Positions 55,601-64,000 of a stretch of 64,000 bases of DNA are shown here, one piece after another. The stretch covers positions 2,127,001 through 2,191,000 of the forward strand of contig JADLSH010000113.1 in NCBI GenBank assembly GCA_016169945.1, written 5' to 3'. This stretch comes from Trachythela sp. YZ-2020 (taxonomy: Eukaryota; Cnidaria; Anthozoa; Malacalcyonacea; Clavulariidae). A model generated the notes under the pieces. That model was not told the origin of the DNA and did not search any database. It saw nothing but the letters and a program-made list of their open reading frames with translations. The first letter of the stretch is position 1. Each line of letters starts with the position of its first letter. A program made the translations under genes and the position numbers.

Positions 55601-57147
55601 ATTTTTAAAAAATAACAATGACTTTTGAAGATCTAGAAATAACTGTACTATCATGTGTGTAGGTGTACATGGCACCTGGAATTCCCAAACAAGGGGGCTA
55701 AGTTCCCCACTAAACTTGAGGTCTGCATGCATTTGAAATAGTGGTAGTCTAAAAAGCTATTTATTTCACCAATGTAGGGCTAAAATAGATGTTCTTGACT
55801 TCTTGTACTTACTTTGGTAGCGTCTATCTTGATATGACGTTCCTGACCAATCTGATATCTAGATTTCCAATGATAATATCTATTATTACACATTCAAATC
55901 TTTTCTTGTTCCTGATTGGTCAACAATCCCCAGGTAGTCTGGTAGCTGTCACATTATTTCAGCTGCTGACGTAATCAGCGTGCAAGAATTGTTTTATGAA
56001 AAGCCGCGAAATGGCTTGTTGTAGATTTGCCTCATCAAGCAAATTTTGCCAGCCATTTTATTTGACTTTGCAGTTGAAACAGGGGCGTAGGAAGCAGGGG
56101 GACATCCCGGGGGACCGCGGCCCCCCCAATATTTTATAAAGGGGGGCCAAAATAGCTTCGGCCCCCCCCAAAAATAAATGCATTTTAAAAAAATTGCAGC
56201 AAATAGCACAGACTCACACATGATAATGAAATAATTAATGAAAGGAAAAGACTCTGAAAATGCCATTTCCGACGATCTAGACCACGCCTCGTGAGGGCGG
56301 CCCCCCTGAGTTTAATTAACAAGCTTCAACTTGAAAACATATTTTTGTCTGGCATTTTCGTCGCTGAACGAAATCTATTTGTCAACAGCCCTAAGTAATA
56401 TCGGGGGGGCTAGAAAAAGTTTCTATCTCACAACCAAAATATCATGCATGCAGTTTTGACATTTTGGGTGTGCAATTTCGAAACTACCCAGTCAGGGGGA
56501 GGAAATCTCTTCAGATATAATGGGCCATCCCATTAAATATAGGAACCCCCCTATTGAGGGGTGCGGAATTTGTTTTGGCTTAATTTACACGCAGCTGCCA
56601 CAAAACACGAAAATATTCCCCGCGCAAAAATAAAACTTTACAGTATGGCCCCTTTAATATGATATCATTTTCTCCCCCTTGGATATCACTACCCCTAGGA
56701 AAAATTAGGATTAAACACCCCTTCTCCTCTATTAGATATCCAGACCCCTCAATGGGGGGGGGGGGGTGCCTATATTAAATGGAATGGCCCAATGTCTATG
56801 ACACTATAAATCTATATTTAATATTTATATACCAAAACTGCAGTTTACATAAAAAACATTATAATTCACACATATGAACAGGCATTAAAACACAAAAACA
56901 TAATAATACAATCACGTAAAACACGTTTAATACACGTGGGTGAAATTCGTATTAAAAACCAAAAATTATGTATTATTTCTGTACAAAAACGCCACTAAAG
57001 CCCGATTCTCACCTTGCCAAGTCTATCACCTTTCGAAAAAGGTTGATAAGGTATTCCTTTAAAAGCATCTGAGACGGAGGTAGGGCCCCAGCCATTTGGA
57101 TTGTCTTGAATTACAGGAGCTATAAAATGTGATCTTTCAGCCGCCAT
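46684..57147 (-). CDS. EIF3D: EIF3D, eukaryotic translation initiation factor 3 subunit D, complete, 13 exons
   Basis: This is the eIF3 subunit that lies at the mRNA entry side of the 40S ribosome and can bind the mRNA cap. Exons (minus): 57147-57013, 55858-55813, 55151-55015, 53702-53556, 53172-53051, 52007-51875, 51541-51446, 51367-51319, 50015-49790, 48992-48875, 48615-48476, 47654-47463, 46812-46684. Phases agree throughout except inside exon 12 (47654-47463), which lacks one base near 47538-47541. Allowing for that, the protein is about 556 aa (human 548). Diagnostic text: [101 protein letters not shown]. The tail is Asp/Glu-rich, as in the family. The donor after exon 12 is GC (gcaagt). 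The start is the ATG in the gccgccatctt context, equivalent to the human start. The stop is TAG at 46686-46684. Confidence 0.97.
46841..47171. mobile_element. 'aacatggccttaa' MITE, copy in the last EIF3D intron
   Basis: The left end taaggccatgttacaccagg is followed by the same core as the copies at 22780-23090 and 25385-25690 (atatttttcttgctaaacat, cgggccatgttcactg). Confidence 0.75.
48171..48335. mobile_element. tRNA-like SINE core enclosed by a ~46-bp inverted repeat, second case
   Basis: Arms beginning aatactgggtttgttggat and ending atccaccaaacccagtatt enclose a plus-strand core. The core has a B box gggttcaattcctgcc and the same gcatttttcgcaac tail as 30452-30668. The enclosing arms are unrelated to those of the first copy. 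Confidence 0.6.
50085..51242. repeat. 45-bp minisatellite, about 25 copies, in an EIF3D intron
   Basis: The unit has two parts, aaaccaggaaacattgtttc and ctagccatgtttcccgaagg, plus a variable tgggc/tggac junction. The inner ggaaacattgtttcc is a near-palindrome. The period is 15 codons, so stop-free frames stay open on both strands and give several long artefact ORFs. It fills the intron between exons 51367-51319 and 50015-49790. Confidence 0.97.
52100..52275 (+). mobile_element. tRNA-derived SINE ('ctatacagcaggtcgaggg' family), copy 2
   Basis: Nearly identical to 10957-11100: gttagcgcgctgctccttac, ttaagccggctatacagcag, cctgtgcttcgagggttttt. It lies in an EIF3D intron. Confidence 0.65.
52400..52920. 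mobile_element. 'cggtata' MITE, diverged, in an EIF3D intron
   Basis: Clusters of ataccggtat at both ends (52435-52480 and 52800-52915) enclose an A/T-rich middle; related to 12849-13285. Confidence 0.6.
54243..54520 (-). pseudogene. Two partial duplicates of EIF3D exon 3 with their donor sites
   Basis: 54448-54515 and 54243-54292 repeat the 3' end of EIF3D exon 3 (55015 onward) together with its splice donor and some intron. All three share cacctggttaaac. The middle copy keeps the reading frame with a 6-bp deletion ([14 protein letters not shown]). Neither copy has a visible acceptor of its own, so I treat them as non-coding relics. Confidence 0.7.
56088..56792. repeat. G/C-tract-rich transposon fragments upstream in EIF3D intron 1
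   Basis: 56088-56300 begins aggggcgtaggaagcagggg and resembles the end of a hAT-type element. 56520-56792 has inverted ends gggccatcccattaaatata and tatattaaatggaatggccc. No exon is seen. Confidence 0.55.
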
Positions 57148-57681
57148 CTTGAATTTGCCAAGAACCGGTAGGAAAATCCCATCGTCCAAAGGTTGACACG
57201 TCATGTTACGATGAAACCGATTGTGAAGCGAAGTGCACCTGAATATCAATAATTGATCGATACCATACTCGATAGACAAATCAATAATTATCATGCAATG
57301 CAATCGTGGCATTATACACGCATAGTTTTTTATTAGAATTTTATTCAGCCTTAGGTAATGCTTGCAGTCTGTCCGTTTTAAAAAGAATTAAGTCGAGACA
57401 TGCGTGTATAATAATTCTGCAAATGGTCAAGTGAAACTTCATTGTTTGTCAAGAGCGTTTGAAAGGTCAACCAAATGTTTAACTAGCCTCAAAATCTGCG
57501 CTTCCAAATGACGCGTTCTGCGTCGGGATAAAATTGCAGTTGAACATAACGTGTAGCCGAGACTACGGTGTCGAGACTACGGTGTCTCCGCTTGCCAACC
57601 CGCCCGCCTGACTATAAGAACATAACTCTGAAGAGAAATTCGCGGAGTAGAGGTTTGGATCCAGGCCACTGTGTGCTCGGC
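57148..57681. other. Gap between EIF3D and the TNRC6 exon
   Basis: 534 bp that should hold the EIF3D promoter and the 3' UTR of the TNRC6-like exon. A sequence near 57500 (ccaaatgacgcgttctgcgt) resembles one at about 30178 and suggests an old repeat. No TATA box is obvious. Confidence 0.4.
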
Positions 57682-57975
57682 TCAGTCGTAGCCAATGACG
57701 TTGGAGCATTTGCCCAAGTTGTGATTGGCTGATCGAGGAGTTGACCAATCAGAATTCTGTTCAAAGAAGCTTCCGATATCAGAATCTGTGGCGAAATCAG
57801 CAGTCAACCGAGAGCCAGCCAAATTTAAAGCTAAGCCGTTCAAACTAGAACGAGCTTTTGCGGCCTCGTCCTTATTTCCATAACGTATTAAACTGTTGCC
57901 ATAGCGTAGATTTAACTGAAATGTTAGTAATGGACCGTGTTGTTGACACAGAGAGCGGAGTGCAGTAGAATCAAC
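57682..57975 (-). CDS. TNRC6: TNRC6/GW182 C-terminal RRM exon (partial gene)
   Basis: GW182 proteins link Argonaute to deadenylases in microRNA silencing. This single exon (98 codons with stop) starts after an AG acceptor and encodes most of the atypical RRM: STALRSLCQQHGPLLTFQLN, SLIRYGNKDEAAKARSSLN and LTADFATDSDIGSFFEQ. These match human TNRC6 closely in order and spacing. The tail after the RRM is short (about 25 residues, one Trp), while human TNRC6 has about 100 residues rich in GW/W. So an extra 3' exon, alternative splicing, or true shortening is possible. I could not find the preceding exon ending in the expected WLxLxNL text up to the right edge. Confidence 0.8.
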   Translation of the reverse strand, partial: VDSTALRSLCQQHGPLLTFQLNLRYGNSLIRYGNKDEAAKARSSLNGLALNLAGSRLTADFATDSDIGSFFEQNSDWSTPRSANHNLGKCSNVIGYD

Positions 57976-60164
57976 CTTGAAGAGAAAAAATATATTACTT
58001 GGTTGAGATAACTAATTAACACTGGATACTTTAGGTGGTTAGGTGTAGATAGTTTTATCAGTTCTAATTTCTGAACTGTTCTTCCTAGATGTCCAGTAAA
58101 AACCATCTCTTAATAGCCAACTCCGCTTCGTTGTCTAATTGTAAATTGGTCCAATGTTACTACAGAAGGAAAGTTAGACTAAACTAACTTTATTCATACA
58201 TCAGTTCTAGACTGTTCCCACTAGAGGTCCAGTAAAGACCATCTCATATTCGTGCAGTGTTACTACAGGAGGAAACCTACATTGTCCCATAAACGTGTTC
58301 CGTGTACTATTCTGATTGGCCGTTGCCATGCATTGCTTTCTACCTCCGGAGTTTGCTTTTCACCTCTGAAAACATTTTGAAGCATTTTGATTTGTTTTTA
58401 CTTCCGAATTGGAGGTCCACCTCGCGCAATTGATCTCCAATGGAAAATCGATGTCCAATGGCTTTCATGTCTACAGAGCGAAGCATATCGATTTTGGCTG
58501 GGGGGGGGGTGAAGTTTCGAAATGAGACCGACTCATAAATTCAGACCGACCTCTCACCCCCCCTCACCCCAAAATTCTAAATCGAAAAGTTAATTGAAAA
58601 TTACGTGCGCTACTCCAATAAGTTGAATGGCAACACAATTCAATAAAAAATATATATACACACATACTAATGACCACCTTGTATAAGAAAAGTTTGAAAT
58701 TGAGCAGAAACTTGTATGAGAGTTCATGTCATACACTCACTCCTTTAGTTTTTAGAAATTACGTACACAGTTCTGTCAGTGCTCAAACTCTTAGGGGCTA
58801 AAATTATTAGGGACAGGATTCACAGACTTGAGTGGTGTCGCTAGTATTATAATGAAAATTTTGAGTGGAAGCTGATCAAGACAGTTTATCTTTCATATGT
58901 TCGTTGGTGTGATTTAATGAATTATTAAATGTAATCAATATAGTCATATATTTATCAAGCGTCCGCGCTTTGTTAGTTTTGATTAATTATCTATTACCTA
59001 TTCTTACAATACAATAGAATGCAATAACTTGCGCATGAGTAGCCGCATATTCAACTTGCGTAAGTTACGTTTCATATTTTTACTGAACTCATGTACACAG
59101 GGGCAGATCCAGCAGAATAGGACGACTGATGCAGTAGGACACCCATTCGCAGGGAAGTCCTGGGGAATCCTCCTCTTGGAAATTTTGACTGAATCTAGGA
59201 CCTCGTAGACATGATTTCCTGCGTTCTGAACAAATATTTTTTTCCAATTTGTAGGTGGAAATAAGTAAAAAAATTCGAATTATATCGCAAAAACAATGTA
59301 GTTTTTCCGGATAAGAATAAGTTTAGCTTCCTGTACAATATGTTTGTCATAACGTATTTCATATGTAGATTATAGCAGTTGTGGCAACAGGCAACTGGCA
59401 ATATTATGGTTATATTTCAAAGTAGTTTGTTTTAGCATTTACAGTCTTTCAGTGCTTCTGTAAATATTCAACATACGCACGCCACATACAGTATGAGTGA
59501 CATGACATTCTAGAAGAGCACTTTACAACAAAGATTGAAACAGGATATTCGGCAAACTTTATATTTTAATTAATGCAACGATTGAAGTCGGTCTCTGAAA
59601 CTATTTAGCCAGTCTCGCATGCATAGCATTACGTGGCATAATGCGTCCAATTTAACAATGAATACCTTGAGACCGACCGCAGATTTTGAGACCGACTGGA
59701 TCATGATCCCTCTGACCCCTCAACAACACCCCACATTTACCTCGGCGGAAGGAGGTAATCAAAGCCATTGGACATCGATTTTTTCTATTGGAGATCAACA
59801 ACGGTTCACCAATAAATCATCACCTATAATGCACTAATTATACTGATGGATAGCGCCAGATCATCTAAAACCTCCCAAGGGCCATCCTCCCAAAGGCCAT
59901 TTATTGGCTCCGTACTACTACAAGAAAAAACTAACCCTAAAACTAAACTAAGTTTGGTTTACGATCATCAGTTTCTTTAACTGAGATCCAGAAAGAGTCA
60001 TCTCTTGTTAGTTCAGTCAGTGCTAGTACAGCACCCAGAGAGAAAAAACCCTGTTTGGCTCTACCGAACTACGGTAACACTGCACCAATAAGGGAGAGCC
60101 CTTACTCGACATCTAGGGAGAACAGCTTAGAACTGATAGAGCTATCCAGTATAAATAAAAAATA

Positions 60165-61250
60165 GAGGGATCGCATGCAGCGTCGACGTTGGGTCTTCTC
60201 GGTAGTTTACCATTTACACAGAAATTTCGGTAATGAAACAAAGAACACGTATATTTGCTTAATCCACATGGAAAATTGCTCTGTTTTTCCGGTTGGAACT
60301 TTCAAGCGGTCAGTTATTATTATTATTATATTTATATTTAACCAGGATACCCACATCACCGAAGTGTTTTTCAGTGGGGTCCTGCAATTATAAATTACAT
60401 TTAACAAAAATATACCATGCATTATTTACAATACACACATAATTACATCCACTATATATATATATATATATATAAATGCATAATTACATAAATATACATT
60501 CATGGAAGACAGAAATGAAGAAAAGATGAGAAGATGAAAAGATGAGAACCATACACCTCGCTATACAGTGTGTATAAACCGTCCTTTTAATAACGATTTA
60601 AAGTTTGACATGGACCTAGCGTTTTTAAGTTCTTGCTCCAGATTATTAAAATCTATAGAAGCTAGATATGTCGGTCTTTGTTTTCCTTTGTTCGTCTTTG
60701 CTCGCGGTAGATCGCTGCTTTGTCTTGTGTGATGGTCATGGATGTGTTCATTCTTAATTATCAGGTCAAAATCAAAGTCAATTAAGCGATATGATTAGTC
60801 AGTTATGTGATATATTAGCGGCTTCAGCGGCTCTTCTGATATATTTTAATCAATGGAATGTATAATCTTATTCATATAATGCATCATCATTTTCAGTTAA
60901 TGATGCACAAATTGCCCTGTGACGCTTATTGAAACACACGAACAGGTTCCGTTAGGTGCCATATTGCACGGAGTCCAAAAAATAGAGGAATCATGCAGCG
61001 TCGGGGTTGGGTCTTCTCGGTAGTTTACCATTTACACAGAAATTTCGGTAATGAAACAAAGAACACGTATATTTGCTTAATCCACTCGGAAAATTGCCCT
61101 GTTTTTCCGGTTGGAACTTTCAAGCGGTCAGTTACGTGATATATTAACGGTTTTAGCGGCTCTTCTCATCTTCTGATATATTTTAATCACGGTCATTAAA
61201 AATGGAATGTATAATGTCACAGTCAGAAATCATTTTCAGTTAATGATGCG
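60165..61250. repeat. Tandem segmental duplication upstream of the DUF1254 gene
   Basis: Unit A is 60165-60316 plus 60800-60940; unit B is about 60975-61250. Both contain gggtcttctcggtagtttac, gaacacgtatatttgcttaa and aactttcaagcggtcagtta. Unit A is split by an insertion. Confidence 0.85.
60317..60799 (-). mobile_element. 5'-truncated non-LTR retrotransposon with 8-bp target-site duplication
   Basis: It is absent from duplicate unit B, so its limits are visible. The direct repeat gtcagtta flanks it. Read on the minus strand, it encodes the typical C-terminal pattern (FNNLEQELKNARSM, FKSLLKRTVY) and ends in an (aat)n tail. Confidence 0.75.
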
Positions 61251-61589
61251 CAAATACCAGACGAAACTTTCCAAACGGAATTTTGCGTTCCATTTGCTCC
61301 GTTTTTAATCAAATGGGTTTTTCATGAAAATAGTAAACAACCCTAAAAACACGAACGAGAGGTATCTAGTAGCGAAGCAAACACGACAATTTCGTCATGC
61401 TATGCAATTTGGTCATCATTCATTTCTTTAAAATTAATTGATTTCACAGTCTATGCACACGAAAACATGACCATCGCCATTTGGCGATGGGAATGTTTGC
61501 CTATGCAAATCTACAGTTTGCTACGGGAATCAACCAATCAGACAAAAGTCACATTAATTTGTTGCGCGTGCGCATCATGAATATTTCCT

Positions 61590-61597
61590 TATAAATA
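61590..61597 (+). promoter_or_regulatory. TATA box of the DUF1254 gene
   Basis: tataaata lies about 85-93 bp before the start codon. Transcription would start near 61620, leaving a 5' UTR of about 60 bp. This is the clearest core promoter in the window. Confidence 0.65.
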
Positions 61598-61682
61598 GAT
61601 CCACGGGATCTTGATTCTTGAACAGTGAGCACTGACAGGCGTTGGCTCTACAGCAGATTCGAAGTCATTTGAAGGCGTAAAA

Positions 61683-63293
61683 ATGTCGAACTTGGATATT
61701 AAATATGATGTTATGGAAGAAGAATTTGCCTATTCAATGGGCATCCAAGCCTATGTCTATGGCTTCCCCCTTACTATTTTTGAACGCGAAAGAAGGGTTC
61801 GTCTGGACCCAGACCTTATGGCCGCTCAGGAAGGAATAGCACCCGTGGCCCTGATCAATGATATTGGTCATATGCCTGGTCTGGCAACACCTGACGACAT
61901 TCTTCCTTACACACCCAATAGAGACACTGTGTACAGTGGTGCCTTGCTGGAACTGGTGGACGAGCCTATCATTTTAACAGCACCAGATATTCTGGATCGC
62001 TATTGGTCCGTAGAAGTCGCCGATACATTCATGGAGAATCGTTTCTATATCGGTTCCAGAACCACTGATGGTTATGGGGGCAACTTTGCATTCGTGGGGC
62101 CTAATTTCCTCGGTGATCTCCCAGATGATGTCGTGCCTCATAAGCTTCGTTATAACAGCGTGATGTTTGCTCTTCGAATTTTCGTTGATGAGGATATTGA
62201 GAAGGAGGATACCGCGAAAGTTCGAGAGTACCAAAAGCAGTTTAAACTGACGTCCCTCAGTAACTGGATCAAAAGAAAGGAAGGTAATCTCGATAAGACA
62301 TTATATGATAAGACTTTACATGATAAGACATTATTCATAAGACAGCTAGACTTTCTTATCATTTAGATTAGCTTTCAAATTTTATACATAGTTTATAGTT
62401 CCTATACTGTTCATCCTATCAATACCAGCTTTAGCTGAAATGATTCAACAGTCTAAATAAAGATTACTATTCTTAAAGGTGCTGCTGTTCCAAGAAGTAT
62501 CAAGGCTCAGCCCGAGTACACCAACCACCCTCTTGGATACTTCCAGTTGATTGCTGGACTGATGATAGATAATCCTCCCACAGAGAAGCATGCTGCACAG
62601 TTTGATCCGTTCAAATACATCGGTCTCGTTGCTGGTAAACCATTTTTACCCGACCAGCTCTCGAAACCTACTAAAGCTGGTTTGGCACGCGCCGCCAAAA
62701 TCGGTCCGGGAATCCTTAGCTGGAAGGTGAAGTACAGGGGTACGCCTTACGAAACTCGCTGGAACAAATTACAACAAGGCACCTACAACTTCAAATATCT
62801 TGACCGAGCTGCTGGAGCAGACGAAGGACTGTTTGTACACGATTATGTAGAAGCCGTGTATTACAGTACCTACGAGTCCTACGTTCCTTCTGCTGTCAAG
62901 GGGCAACCCGGAACGGGCGAGTTCTTCAACAGCAGCTACAAGTATACCATGCATTTTGATAAAGACCAGATGCCAGACAGTAAAATGTATGGATTCTGGT
63001 CTCTCACTATGTATGGACCCGACTTTCAGTTGGTGCATAATGTCATAAACCGTTATGCGATCAGCGATCGTACTGGTGGGGTTATGAAGAACCGTGATGG
63101 CTCACTGGATTTCTATTTTCAGTCGGAAGCACCAGACAAGAAAAAGGAGCCCAAAAAATATGCCAACTGGCTCCCCTGCCCCGAGGGGAAAGGCCAGCTT
63201 TTCCGGATAAACTACAGAATCTACCTTCCGACCTATAGGGTTCAGCATCCTGATGATGACTTGAAATATATTCCTCCTGTTTTGAAGATATAA
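61683..63293 (+). CDS. DUF1254/DUF1214 family protein, complete, two exons
   Basis: The family's biochemical role is unknown; it is widespread in bacteria, with scattered eukaryotic and large-virus members. Exons 61683-62283 and 62479-63293 join through a split Gly codon (G|GT), giving 471 aa, the usual full length. Residues ~15-190 are the DUF1254 part: GIQAYVYGFPLTIFER, TPNRDTVYSGALLEL, DRYWSVEVADTF. The C-terminal DUF1214 part has TMHFDKDQMPDSKMYGFWSL, LVHNVINRYAISDR, GSLDFYFQ and the closing NWLPCP...FRINYRIYLP. There is no signal peptide or membrane segment, so it is probably cytosolic. The 195-bp intron starts gtaatc and ends aaag and holds short direct repeats (gataagac). The start is the first ATG after the TATA box, in the context aaaatgtcg. 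The intron, promoter and poly(A) signal show that it is a resident gene and not a bacterial contaminant. Confidence 0.93.
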
Positions 63294-63527
63294 ACTGTGC
63301 GATCCGTCTAACAATAATTAAAACAACTCTGCCACTAGGGCCCAAGACTATTAGTGAACTCTTCCCTTTTACTTATATTATAACGAACTATATATAACGA
63401 ACTATAATTATAACTATAATTATGTGATAATCGTTAATCATTATTTTTATTAATGACTTTATATATACTCTTGTTGTAATTGTTATTCTTCCATTCTGGA
63501 GATGTTGCACGCAAGCAACGAAACGTA

Positions 63528-63533
63528 AATAAA
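63528..63533 (+). terminator. Poly(A) signal of the DUF1254 gene
   Basis: aataaa lies about 235 bp after the stop codon and is followed within 30 bp by a gtgtttgt-type U/GU-rich element. It is the best candidate 3' end; the region between is an A/T-rich 3' UTR. Confidence 0.6.
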
Positions 63534-64000
63534 TTTCTCTTCATTCAGTTGTGTTTGTCTGACATTGATCATTTAGGGACCGGTCATAAAGTATGTGTAC
63601 TGGGGGTGGAGGGTAAGTTGTGGGGGGCGTATGAGACGAATTACGACATTTGTGGGGGGGGTACGAAACAAAAAATGAGTCTAATACTATGTCTATGATC
63701 AAAACTACAAACTTTAATACTTTAATAAAATTGAGTGTATGTTCTTATAATAATTAAATTGAAATGTAGCACAGTAGCATTTGAGCTACTTTGAGCTTTT
63801 TTGTATAAAAATTGGTATTAAGATTTAGAGTAATGTTTTTCCTTTTCTAGATCTGACCCAGATTTTCACCAAGGGCATAATAGTATTAACCACGCTAAGT
63901 ATTTCAATACAGACAATAATAATAATAATATAATTCATTTTTATAGCGCTATTTCCCAAAGCTCAATAGCGCTTAAAATTAAAAGTTAAATATATACAAA
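63534..64000. other. Right edge: no gene seen
   Basis: A/T-rich sequence. 63910-63985 (aataataataata, then tttatagcgctatttcccaa) looks like the 3' tail of a non-LTR element continuing past the window. Confidence 0.4.

Larger units (their letters stand above)
57976..61582. other. Repeat-filled region between the TNRC6 exon and the DUF1254 gene
   Basis: 58020-58280 and 59880-60160 hold units of the ~114-bp repeat. About 58400-59800 has matching inverted ends (ttgatctccaatggaaaatc versus gatttttctattggagatca), consistent with a 1.4-kb non-coding transposon. 60165-61250 is a tandem duplication with a retrotransposon insertion. I see no convincing exon on either strand. Confidence 0.5.

Noticed and set aside
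61974..63345. Minus-strand ORFs under the DUF1254 gene
   Set aside because: They are shadow frames of the plus-strand exons, with no homology text or splice logic.

Overview
This is animal nuclear DNA. Genes are split into many short exons with GT-AG introns (one GC-AG), the introns are full of transposons, and the protein-coding content is metazoan. The mix of genes, the abundance of foldback MITEs and tRNA-derived SINEs, and CR1/L2-like retrotransposon tails fit a marine invertebrate, most likely a cnidarian. That placement is inference, since no single marker proves it. I assembled gene models by hand by joining exons with matching splice phases and comparing them with families known from memory.

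Layout, left to right. The 5' half of LRPAP1 (RAP, the chaperone of LDL-receptor-family proteins) runs off the left edge (1334-53, minus). A complete 16-exon USP36-type ubiquitin protease follows (14716-1995, minus, about 1132 aa). A near-complete SNX29 gene (RUN, coiled coil, PX) has 19 located exons (36618-17484, minus); one small exon near its start is unresolved. Next come about 5 kb of hexanucleotide satellite and broken non-LTR retrotransposons (37.2-41.3 kb). A two-exon gene (44583-41816, minus) encodes a secreted fusion of a pesticin/T4-type lysozyme domain with a von Willebrand factor A domain and a hydrophobic C-terminal tail. A complete 13-exon EIF3D gene follows (57147-46684, minus), then one exon carrying the C-terminal RRM of a TNRC6/GW182 protein (57975-57682, minus). 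On the plus strand, a two-exon gene (61683-63293) encodes a full-length DUF1254/DUF1214 protein, a family best known from bacteria.

The genes do not form an operon. LRPAP1, USP36, SNX29, EIF3D and TNRC6 are ordinary conserved animal genes. The lysozyme-VWA gene and the DUF1254 gene are the accessory, possibly horizontally acquired ones. The lysozyme-VWA protein is the best candidate for an undescribed system: the visible residues suggest a cell-surface, peptidoglycan-cutting protein with a metal-dependent adhesion domain.

The rest is repeats: palindromic MITE families, a dispersed ~114-bp tandem repeat, a 45-bp minisatellite in an EIF3D intron, pentanucleotide and tetranucleotide microsatellites, several tRNA-derived SINE families, and truncated non-LTR elements. 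Most long open frames in these regions are repeat artefacts.
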